Shown: positions 12,001-23,743 of the stretch, in pieces | Layout of the letters: the number at the start of each line of letters is the position of its first letter | Numbering within the stretch: position 1 is the stretch's first letter | Source of the DNA: Diphasiastrum complanatum | Taxonomy: Eukaryota; Streptophyta; Lycopodiopsida; Lycopodiales; Lycopodiaceae | DNA: 64,000 nt | Reading direction: 5' to 3' | Assembly (NCBI GenBank): GCA_029204225.1 | Contig: CM055104.1 | Coordinates: forward strand, 44,418,996 to 44,482,995 | The notes under the pieces: model-generated | What the model was told of the DNA's origin: nothing | The model's database searches: none | The model's input: the letters and a program-made list of their open reading frames with translations, nothing else | Translations under genes and position numbers: made by a program

Positions 12001-15000
12001 ACTTGGGTAAGTATGTAGTTGTATTTTTAGATGACATCCTTGTACACAGTAAAACGAGGAAGGAGCATCTTAAACACCTTAGAAAGGTGTTTCGACTGCT
12101 CAGAAAGCATAAACTTTATGCTAAGAAACCTAAGTGTGAATTCTTCGTTGAAGAAGTAGCTTATTTGGGTCACATTATCTCGGCAGATGGGATTAAGATG
12201 GACCCCAGTAAGGTTAAAGCCATACTCAGTTGGCTGAGACCTCAGAATATTTTAGAGCTTCAGATCTTTCTTGGTTTGGCGGGATATTATAGACGATTTG
12301 TCAAGGAATATGCTCAGAAAGCAGTTCCCATGACAAATCTTCTTAAGGGGAAGGGAAAGGAGTTCATTTGGGAGTCCGCACAGCAGGAGAGCTTTGATGC
12401 TCTCAAAACAGCCTTAGCTACAGCACCAGTTTTAAAAGTTGTTGACCCCAATCAGCCATTTGTGGTTGAAACAGATGCTAGCGACTTTGCAATTGGTGCT
12501 GTACTAACTCAGGGTGGACGACCAGTTGCGTTCGAGAGTAAAAAACTCGAGCCAACACAGACTAGGTATAGTGCCTATGAAAAGGAACTCTTCTCCATAG
12601 TTCATGCCCTTAAGACTTGGAGGCATTATTTGTATGGTGCCAACTTTGACGTCCTGACAGACCATGAAAGTCTCAGATATCTTTGCAATCAGCCTGAGCT
12701 CAGAGGTCGAAAAGCTCGCTGGGCTGAGTTAATGCAAGAGTTTGATATGTCTATCAGATATAGACGAGGGAAATTCAACACAGTAGCAGATGCACTTAGT
12801 AGAATGCCTATGATAAACGAGCTGAGTTTTGCTCAGATTCGTAGTGAGTTACTCGAGTCCTTGAGAGGGAAGTGCCAGCATGATGCATTCTTCTCTATTA
12901 TCTGGAACTCAGTCCAGAGCAGACAGCCACAGACTCTAGAACGAGTTCTCGGGGCTGGTGCCAGTCCATCCAAGAATACGACAGCTTCCGTTGAGGATGA
13001 TGATGAGTCCAAGTATACGTCAGATGACGTTGAGGATTCTGAGCCTGTATTACCCAAGTAAACCCCAGTGGTTGAGGGTCAGTTGACTCAAGGATTCAAA
13101 TGGAAACAGTATCCATTCAGGATGAGTACTCGCTCTATAGAGATTATGTGTCCCCAATTCAGAGGATTATAGGCAGCAGGTCCTATATGAGTGTCATGAC
13201 AGTCCTAGTGCGGGGCACCCAGGCATTCAAAAGACCTATGAGCTTCTTCGTAGGCAATTTTTCCGGCCCAGTATGAAAAAGGACGTCTAGCAATATGTAA
13301 CCAGTTGCTAGAAATGTCAAGTAAATAAAGCACAGCGTTTAGAGGCAGAAGGGTTGTTACAGCCCTTAGCCTTTTACCATCAGTAGGAGACTAGGCAAGG
13401 TCACCTATGAACTAGAACTCCCACACAGTAGTAAGGTTTTTCCAGTCTTTCATTAAGTCAGTTACGAAAAGCCTTAGCCAAATCCCCAACCCACTCCTCC
13501 CCCTGGAACGTCTAGGTCGCCCTCTACGTCTAGGTGCAGGAATGGCTAGCTCCTCCTGTGTCTCGGCATAGGGGTCTACGAATAAGTGCTATATGCCCCC
13601 CCCTCCCCCCCTCATGCTCACCCTCATCCTTTGCCTCTGTATCCCCCTCCTCCACCCACCCATTTTCCCTCATGTGACCATATTTTTGCATAACGTTTGA
13701 CTAATTATCTATAAGCTTTTCTGCCAGGGCTCCTTTTGGGTAGAAATAGGGCCTAGAGTTTCATTTCTTAGCTTGTGGATCTGATGGAAATTAGAACTAT
13801 AACTCTTTGTAAGAGAACTCTTGCTAATGTTTCTAGTGCTTTAGCCTAAGATCTTACACGATGTATTTCAGCTTTCTCCTTCACTTGTAATCGTCTATAC
13901 TTCATTTGTTAACGTAATATATGGATCGCGTTCCTAACTAGTATTGCTTGGAAGTTGGTGCAAAATTTGACTTGGTGCTTACGCTTCTGCTCTTCCATTT
14001 GAGGCACCAACATCTACAGAAGAGGTTTCCAAACTAGTATCAATAGAAGAAACAAAACCATATTACATAAGTAATTATATAGACTAGATGGGTCATAGGG
14101 TGGTCTAGATGCAATGGGGATACAAGATTTGTGTCATGCGGCACATGCATGGGTAGATGAGACATTGATAAGCTTCATGAGACAAGCACGAGCTGATGGG
14201 TTGCAAGCTGCTTCAGATGCAATAGAGGTTCTAAATGTGTGCCATAAGGCACACACGTGTGCCAAAGAAACACAATCACAGGCCCATTCAAATTCTCTTG
14301 GAACTTCTGTACCTCAAGTTGAAGCACAACTTTATATAGACAGTACTCAGATATTATCTCTACTCTTCTAAGGATTCTTATACATGCCAGTGTTATAGCA
14401 GAAAATATTACAGATTCTCACTTAGTTTAGCACACTCATAGTCAAAGAATTCTGGTTACTTATGATCTCACATGCCATGATTGAGGGGCCTATTTTTCAG
14501 AGGGAAGTATTCTTGCTATTATACATTATGCATTTGCAGAGTCAGTTCCCGTGCAAGCTACCTAGCAAACATGGTCCCTTCAAATAGCTTGGGATCTTTG
14601 TGTACCACCAGATCGATTTCTTTCTAGTGCTAAATGCATTATTGGTCTGTCAGATGAGCTTAAGATGCACTTAGAGTCAGTTCCTGCTGTGCGACCACAC
14701 TGCATCTCCAGATGTATTTCTTCCAAATTCTATACGGCATTCCTTGCTGACACGACTAGCTTGAGATGCATCCCTATATCGTATGATGTCTTTGTTGCTC
14801 ATATTTTGATAGTCATTTACCACTCTTGGTTCATCTAATTCGCACACTGGAAGGATGGTAAGCTCATTTGCATGGCATCGTATTGGTAGCAGAGTTCTGC
14901 CAGTAACATTCTCGCCGTCCCTTTCTTGCTATGTGGCAGCAAAGCTTGTATGGCACACAATGGCAAAGTCTTGTTGTTGGTTTTGGTAGCGATGTTCCTA

Positions 15001-18000
15001 TATTGATATGTGGAAATATAATATGGCACACATTGGAAGAGTCCTAATAATTGGTATTTGGAAGCAACATTCTTCTTCCATGTTGTAGGCTAAATGTACA
15101 TGTTGATGCTTTGATTGGTATTCGTGATTCTGTGACACAGAAATTGGAAAACAAGGCATGATACACAATATTTAGTGAATGGAATCTAGTTGAGTCCCTT
15201 CCTTCAAGCGAACAGTCCCAATTTGATGAGAAATAACTTGTACAAACCAATCATGTGGCCAATCTTCTTTAGTCGCTGTTTGGCTGCTAAATTAAGAGTA
15301 GATCTTGTTGCCAAAAAAATTCCTTAAAAGACCAAAAAGAATTTGCACAATGAGTTGAGCTTGTGCTAATCTGTCGTGATATGTTCAGAGCAATTAACAT
15401 GTCTACTACTTGTTGATAAATTAGCATGATCTGCCGACTTGAAGCAAAGCTTCTCCCCTTGCTACCTATGGTTAAGATAGTCGAGCTTTTATAAATCAAC
15501 CAATTGCAGAAGATCAATCTGTGCTTGTTGACCTCTCCCAATCCTTGGCAATGATGGATAAGTTCCAGAGGATGGTAACACCCCATCTGGGTTCGTTCAA
15601 CATATTTGTTATGGTGCTCTTTGTCCATAATAGAGATACTTACATAATGACCATTGGGCCATATGATCAGCAGCATATCTAATTATACACAACAGTTCTG
15701 TTATGTCATTCTTTAGCCATGCGAAAGCATTGGTATCATATTTTTTTCCATTGACACTCATCATGATTCCTTCATTTGGCATTATTGTATATCCATAGAG
15801 CTTGACAAAGTGTCATAGCATCATTGGCAGTTATTGCCGGTTATATGATTTCTGTGTTGGGTCGTTTCTTATAATTCGGCATTTAGACCCATGCCCTAGT
15901 GATGTCCTAATCTGGTAGCCTCTGAAAGATTTCGTTTAAGGGCCTCCCAAAGACAATGCTATGGTTGATGATTTTGGTTTTCTAGGCAACAACCTAATAC
16001 TACACAGGCATAGAGGAGTGGGGCACCGACTTCTACCTCGTGTAGACCCTTTTTTACTAAGAGTTATTGAACTTATTTACTTTACTTTTCTTATAGTTAT
16101 GGGGAGAGAAGCCTGATTATCTGCTGTACAACAGTTGAATTTTCCTTTTTTATTGGATCGATAGATTCTTCTCTAATGGGTGCCCATGGATAAATGCAAT
16201 TTTTCATTTCTTAGCTATAGAGGGGAAGGTGCCAGAATTTTGCATTGTGCTAGTTTGTGTCAATGTTGTCAACTTTGTCCTTTTTGTGGAATTTCTGGAG
16301 GCTTTTATTACATGTTGTTTCCTGTAGTGGTGCTTTTCTATTGTACTTTACCAATCTTGATTTGGATCACCAGAAGTGGAGTTCCTAAATTTTCTGATTT
16401 TTCAAATTTTTGGCAGTTGATTCATTACTTCACCGTATCTTTCTTCAAAAAATTTGAATTTGGTTCTCCCTGCAGTTGGAATCTTCAACTTTAGGAGTCC
16501 ACCCATAGCATGAAGGTTACAATATCCCTAGTCACATCCTTAGCACCCAAGAGAGCTGGTCACGTGCGCAAACTTTTGTCCACATTAGGTCTTGTACATT
16601 TCTTTACAAATCAATGCAGTAAGTTTCTATCGCTTCTTTGAAGGTGAAGGGTAAAATAGTCAAGACGAAGGTTACCGCTGAAGAATAAAGCCAATCCTAT
16701 GAAGTCCCTGCTCCATTACAAAAAAACAAGAGAAATTTCAGCTTTATCACTTCAACTTGCTCAAGATAGGAAAGCTGGTGGTCCAAATGTGCCACAATAG
16801 ATTAGGCAAAAGCAGTTTGACTGCAATTTAAGCTGAAATCTCAAAAAAGAATTGCATGTTTGCTAACATGGTAGACCATGAAATGCATCATGCATAGCAC
16901 GGATTAAGAGCTACAAACTCCCTGTTCGTGTCATCAATGTCCAAGGAAGCTGCATCCAAATTAGCTTTCATTCATTGGTATGGAGAAAAACAAAATTCGT
17001 TCCTATCAAATATCCAAGGTGAAGGGGTATTCCAGCAGTCAGGGCTAGATTTGCCAAAGGGGTCAGGGCTGGGAACATGCTGCCGAAGCTCAAGCCCTGC
17101 TTCATGATCATTAGGAATCTGGAAAGTACTATAGCAGTGAAGACAAGCAATTACCAGGGCAGCTGCTTCAGTCACATGATGCCAGGATACGAATTCAAAG
17201 TTTGACAGTCATCTGTCATCACTCTAGTATACAAAAAAGAAGAAGAGGCCACCCATGTTTTGAAAATGGCAACCCTCATTTGGCCAGTACACTGTGAATG
17301 ATGAAGGTTGTCAATATGATGAAACAAACTTTTCAAAGATGCATAGATGAAGAAGACCCCGATATAAAAATCTCGTGTGGCTAAAAGTCTTATAGGAGTA
17401 GGCAATTATGCACTCTGCATCATATTTGAACAAAATTACCACTCCATGATTGAAATGTATGGACATGCATAATGAACACATACGAGCAATTTTACAAATT
17501 GTAACATGTTATCTATCAAATAAATCAGAATTATCTCATTGTACGGTTAATGCATGTGCCATGTATAAACTCATTCGTCCTCACAAACAAGCGTGCTCAA
17601 AAGATTTCTTTTTGTAATACACGAAATAACAAGAAAAGAAGTAACGAACCTCTCTGGCAGAGTGATGGTATGTCCAATTGTCAAGGATGCTGTAATAGGG
17701 AGGGAGATGTGGAACAATATCATGATTATGTGTCATACGTATAGTTTTTGGAACATAAGCATTGTAGTATGAAGCAAAACTGGGATTTCCGATCCGAGGC
17801 TGACCAAATGTAACTACGTCAATATTCTCCATACCATAATTTACCTGCAAATAATATAGTGATAGTAAGATCAAAAGCAACCTAGAAAAAGCTTCCTACT
17901 ACGAATTTGACAGCAATGATTGATAAGAAAATTGTACTTATTAGTCAACAGGCACTATATTTGTTTGTAAGAAATTATCCTCCATGTTCATCCATCCAAT

Positions 18001-21000
18001 ACATACCTTGTGTGCCACTTATTGCCACCTCTGAGTCCATTTCAAAAGAAAGCCAACCTTTACAAATACATTCAATGAAAGCTTGAAAAGTTCAAATTTA
18101 TAAATGATATATGCCTTTAAAAACCACCAAGATTTTGAGACAGATCAACAAATGACATAACATTTTCACGCAAAGGTACGCGTCACATGGTGAAAGGCGC
18201 CTTGCATCATTTTGCATTGTTGATCATACAATATCTATCATGGGCCTCTAACAATTAGGGCTCAACAAATTATTTTGATCATATAAACAAATGTCTTTGA
18301 GGAGTGTGAAACCTAACATATGGTAGTGATTACCACAGGACTAGAGCTAGGAGACTTATTCCATGTTTAACTTGAGTCTTCTATATAACTCTATGAATGT
18401 ACTTACTAAACACCAACTGAAGGAGATCTGATTATGGTATAGCTAGTTGGCTTCCAATGTGTTAGTCATGAGTGAAATAAGATACCCTTGGGAAGACGGA
18501 AAAATGCAAGTCCACAAATCTTTTAGTCTAACTTGGATATTATGGACTATGTCCCTAGAAAACATTTACTAGGCCTATATTTCATTATCTTTATAGCAAA
18601 GTTCCAAGTGTCGTACCACGGCACCTGGTACGGCACGGGTTCCATAGGTGCCATACAGGTGCCGTGGAACTTCACGGCACCTGTTTTTTTTTTTTTTTTT
18701 TTTTGGGGGGGGGGTCATTTTTGGTATAAAACCAAAAAAAAAAAAAAAAACAGGTGCGTACCATGGCACATGTGCTGTGGTACGACACCTGGACCCCACG
18801 GCACTGTGTCGTGGGGTACTTTGCTTTATAGCATAGTTGCAGCGAATTGCAATTCGTTGGTTTCACGATTTGCGGATCGCAATCATTTGCAAAAAATAAT
18901 AATGTACTTCTCTTAATTTTTTTTGCTAAATTCAAGTTATGCAAGTGAAACTATTGGAGATTGATTAAATCTGATGCCAGTTTTATATTATACCTTCCTA
19001 CTGATACCCACATTACAAGTATTTACAAAAAATATAAGGTTTTAAATCGGGATTTGAGACCCTAAGTGGATCACAAATCGTGATCAAATTATGATTCTAG
19101 AATCACCATGCATATAGATTGACTTTGTTCAAGCAAGAGGAGGTAAAAAGAAAGATCAAAGAGCTATCAGTTAAGGAGTTTATTAGACTTGATAAGTCAC
19201 CTTATGGAGCACAAATTATTTTGGTGAAGTGATTACAACATTGTGCTTTTAACAAAGTCACTATCAAAAATAGACTTCATACTCCAAGGATAAATTTTAG
19301 TTTCAATAGATTGTTAAAAGCGAAGGATTTTTTGAAGATTGATCTCATATGTCCAAATCAAAGTGAGGGAAATTGATATGCGTAAGACTCGTTTTCAAAC
19401 GAAGTATGGTCACTTCGAGTTCACAACTATGCATTTTAATTCAACAAATATCACAACCACCTTCATAAAACCGATGAATGAAGTATTCACAACGGGTAGC
19501 TTAACATGTTGAGCAACTTTCTCCCATTTCACTTATATATTATGAACTTCTTGGATTTGTTACATTCACTCTTGTCATTGCAATAGCGTCCGTTGTCTTC
19601 TACCCAGTTTTTTAGTGCTTCCTACAGGGAAGGCAAAGATTTATGAAATACACCTAGCTACATATCTAGTGGGCTCAATAGTATGTTCAAGAGCACAATG
19701 CCCTTCAATTAGGATAAGACTTTAAGACAAGGATAATATTCTTTGAATTATGCAGGTGGTTTAGTAGGCCATTTGAGAGGTTCTTCTAGAGTTTCTCGGG
19801 TGATTGGGTGTGTACGTTTTGGGGCATAAGCTGCTACAACTGTAGGGTTTAAACAAGAAAAAGTTGAAGCAGCCAGAAACTTTTTAGAGGACCTAAACCA
19901 AATGATAGAACATGCTAAGCGTAGCATCAGACAGTCCCAGGATCGAGCCAGGCATTATGCAGATCCACACAGACGGGATGTGCAGTTCTCCGCTGGTGAG
20001 TAAGTCTACTTGAGAGTTCCAGTTGACTCTACAACCCTCAAATCAGGAGTGTGTGCTAAGTTGTCTCCAAGGTATTATGGTCCCTTTACCATCAGTAGGA
20101 GACTAGGCGAGGTCACCTATGAACTAGAACTCCCACACAGCAGTAAGGTTTTTCCAGTCTTTCATGTAAGTCAGTTACGAAAAGCCTTAACCAGATCAGA
20201 AAATCTGGTAGGGGACAATGTTCTAGTTCTCCCATTGGATCCTCAGCAACCTCCACATGAACCAGAGGAGATTCTTGATAGTAGAGAGACGCAGACTCGT
20301 CATACTCTATACCGAGAATATCTGGTTAAGTGGAATGATCAGCCTGTTGAGAATGCCACTTGGAAAAGAGGGAGCGTCCTTCGCAAGTTTTTTCCAGACT
20401 TTGTCTTAGAGGACCAAGACGGTTCTCAAGGAAGAGGGAGTGTTACAAGCTCGTGACCAGTGCCGAACCCTAGAGAACACAGATAGGTCAGATACCACAG
20501 TCAGGGTCATGTCCAGCGTACACGACCAACAGGGCAAGACAGTGTGAGCAGTGTGCCCCAGCACGGTCCATAGTCATGGCGGGCCGAACACAGCCTAGGG
20601 AACCTGTCAGCAGGATAGCGCCCCCAGTTGGGTCCCAACGTGCAGTCGGCCATGTCAGTGACACGTGGCCGACGCTTGGCAGTTGCATGCTACCAGTCCT
20701 CACACTGGGCTAGGAGGGGCTTACTCTATATCAGGGAGTAGGCAAGGTTGGGTGGATCAGTTAGTGTTTGCCCTACTGCGGTGTTAGGATCTATTACAAG
20801 GTGTAATGGAGAAATCAGAGATGTGAGGGATCAAGGCAGGTGATCCAATAAAGTAGTCAACTACACTATGCCCTCCACCATGAGGATAACATGTAAATGC
20901 TGATGTGAAGAAGGCCACTGTGTGAGGCCATTCAAGATGGCTAGAGCGTGTGTCTCCGCGAGAGTGATCACCTACTCCCCAAAAGATCTAGCTAAAGTGG

Positions 21001-23015
21001 ATGCATCCGGTGCTACCCGATCTAGTCCCGTATCCAGACGGTGAAGCTTGAGAAAATCAGTATCTGCATGAAATTCCATTTGTCTGGAGCTTCTGCGGGC
21101 GTTAAAATCTCCTGCTAATAAAATGTAACCTTGCTAAGAAAAGAGAGCAATATTGTCTGAAAGGGCCTGAAATGGGTCCCCACCAAATTCAGCAAACGTC
21201 GAAGTCTGTGGAGCGAACTAACATACAGCCATATAAATGTCCTGAGGTAACCTCAATAATGACCCAATGTTGTGTAGCCAAACATAGCGAGCATATGGAT
21301 CTTGTTTAACCATCTTAACTGCGGTGTCTTTGTATAAACAAGCTACTCCTCCAGATCCTCGACACGTTTTTCCTCTCACAAATGCGCGAAAGAGAGAATA
21401 CCAAGTGTAATCCTGTATATGTGGAAGAGGATGATATGAGGATTCATGGGTTTCAGCCAACAACAAAATGTCACATTTGCTAAAAAAATCAGCAAAGTCT
21501 CCTGCTGACGATGATGATAAAAAACCATTGCAATTCCAAAAGCCAAGTGGCAAAGTGGTAGGGGATCTCGGGCAGCTCCTATACCCGGGAGCCCCGAGTT
21601 CCTATTGGGAAAGGAGGTCGAAATATCGCAGTTTGCCGTCGATAAAAACAACCCTTTGACCTTTTTCTTTTGCTTCTTGAATAATTTTTTTTCTTGCTAA
21701 CCATTCAGTGTTCGGCCAATCATCATCCATATAAATGCAGGTGCCTTTAAGCTTTGCCCTAAGCCGGAGGGCTGCATTGCAAAGAGAGCGAAATTTGATA
21801 AATAAAACTTTGTCATCAAACTTACTACACCATGCAGTATCAAAACCATCAGCAACATGAGATAACTTTGGAACGAGTAACTATTGGTTTCCCTCCATTC
21901 GCAATGCCTCTTATTCTAATGTTAAAAGCTTTTTTGGCCCTTCTAGCTTGCTCATCCAAAATTGTCTCCAAATTGTTATCTATCGTAGAGGCTGAGATAT
22001 GAGGATGATTACCTTGCTTGAGGATAGATGTCGTCTCTTCAACCTGTTTTTCAAGAGATGAGAGTTTGCTGCCCATATCGTCCGGCTTGAAGAGTGCTAC
22101 CCATGTCTTTGTCACCTCGACTTGCTTTTCCAAGCATGATATTTTGTTTGAAGTCTCCTCCAAAACACTTTTTTGAGGTATATGTTCTGCAAATCGTTGC
22201 TTAAGAGACATTTTCTTGCTCAAGCTGCTCCATTCGTTCTTTAACACCAACGAGATCCCTAACCAGCTTGCCATTCTCGATTTCAAAGAAGTGTAATTGT
22301 TTCTTAAGGCCGAGAATTTCGTTTCGGATGAAACTGATGTCATGGGCAAAAAGACTCTCAATAGGTTTGGAAGGGATATAATCGACCGTAGACGGCTGAT
22401 TCATTGGATTTGCAGGTGTTTCTGTGGCAGCAAAGAGCTTGGCGGCAAATGCACCATCGATGGAGGGCCCTTCCATTGCTTGAGAGAGCTTTTCCTCTAT
22501 CGCTGTAGGTGAAGATGATGGATTCCCTTCCATCAGCGATGGAGGGGGAAAAGAAATTAATAGAGGGGGGGTGTAGGGGCACCCCCTTTTTTCTTAGGCG
22601 CCATTTATAAGGTAACGATGGTCAATCTGATGGACAGCAGGGATGATGATCAGCGATGGACAGCAAGGGGTGATGGGCATCAGCGATGGACAGCAATGAT
22701 CCCTGTCAGCTCCAGCTCAGCGCCCTGCGGGATTCCCCTGCATGATTTGTATAATCTTTCCAGTTGTGTCTTATCACCCTCCCTTTCAGAAAGGATTTTA
22801 TACCTCGATTCTTGGTTTCAAGGGCTCATTTTTTGGATCAGATGTTACATGTCCTCTTCGATGCCATTTACACAGCTCACGCAAGCAGCTCTTCTTCTTC
22901 TCACTGCAAACAGGTCACGACTACCCCACGCTGCAGATCGTTGGTCTACTTCGCTGGTCTCCACGCTGCTCAGACTTCTTCACCAAATATCGCTGGTCCT
23001 CTTCACCAAATACCG

Positions 23016-23095
<80 letters not shown>

Positions 23096-23661
23096 ACAGT
23101 CTGTTTCATTGAGGTCAATACTCCTAAATGTTGACATTTTCACTGTAGACTTTTGATGCATTCATCAGTGAATCAGTTAATTAGGTGAATTAGTGAATCA
23201 AGAATACCTAGTATTCAACAAAATCTTGCTTCTGTAATGCATAAAAAAAATTGAATTCCCCATAAAAAATGGAGTTATCTGACACCCATATCCAAAAAAA
23301 AACCTTCAGGGGATGGTTTTATGAATATATTAATTACATTAATTACTGGGTTTAGGCTGTTATTATGCATTAGATCGAAATTTTTTTACGTTTTAAAAAA
23401 ATTTGCAAACACATTAAAAAACCGATATGTTTTACAGGTTCAGGATTTAGGAAAATGTGATCTGCAGTCACGTAGAGAGCTCTTTTATTCACTTAGAGTT
23501 TATTGAATCTTTTTTAGAAGTCATTTAGATGTTTTCAAAGAGTAGTTTTTACTTTGAGTTTTTGCCTTTAGAGACATGTTTTTCTATGTTCCTACATAGA
23601 CTATCACACTTGACATGTTCTATTTGGTCTTATATGCTTTTTAGCATTCAGGGACAATAAA

Positions 23662-23743
<82 letters not shown>

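Larger units (their letters stand above)
9700..13490 (+). mobile_element. Ty3-gypsy chromovirus, 5' half, integrase core deleted
   Basis: It holds a leader (about 9700-10151), gag, protease, RT, RNase H and the integrase zinc-binding region. It then jumps at about 13360-13390 straight to the integrase C-terminal segment and ends near 13490. The last 90-100 bases (13391-13490) are nearly the same as 20085-20196, the matching part of a second copy. The integrase catalytic core is therefore deleted here, and this piece and the 19.85-20.89 kb piece overlap rather than being halves of one element. No 5' LTR was recognised. It lies in intron 7 of the lipase gene on the opposite strand. Confidence 0.8.
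20892..22610 (-). mobile_element. LINE 5' half (ORF1 and endonuclease), cut by the chromovirus LTR
   Basis: Running right to left: a possible 5' end near 22610, ORF1, then the apurinic endonuclease start of ORF2. It stops at 20892 where the chromovirus LTR begins, and no matching RT follows on this strand. It sits in lipase intron 6 in the same orientation as the gene. All frames are broken. Confidence 0.75.

Noticed and set aside
18533-18944. Frames on both strands around 18.6-18.9 kb
   Set aside because: They run through the MITE's homopolymers (runs of Phe, Gly, Lys) and are artefacts.
9700-20891. One chromovirus split by a 6-kb insertion
   Set aside because: About 100 bases of integrase C-terminal sequence are present in both pieces, so they are two copies, not the halves of one.
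22618-23156. Overlapping frames rich in Cys-Val and Glu-Arg repeats
   Set aside because: They translate the (TG)n(AG)n microsatellite and have no domain.
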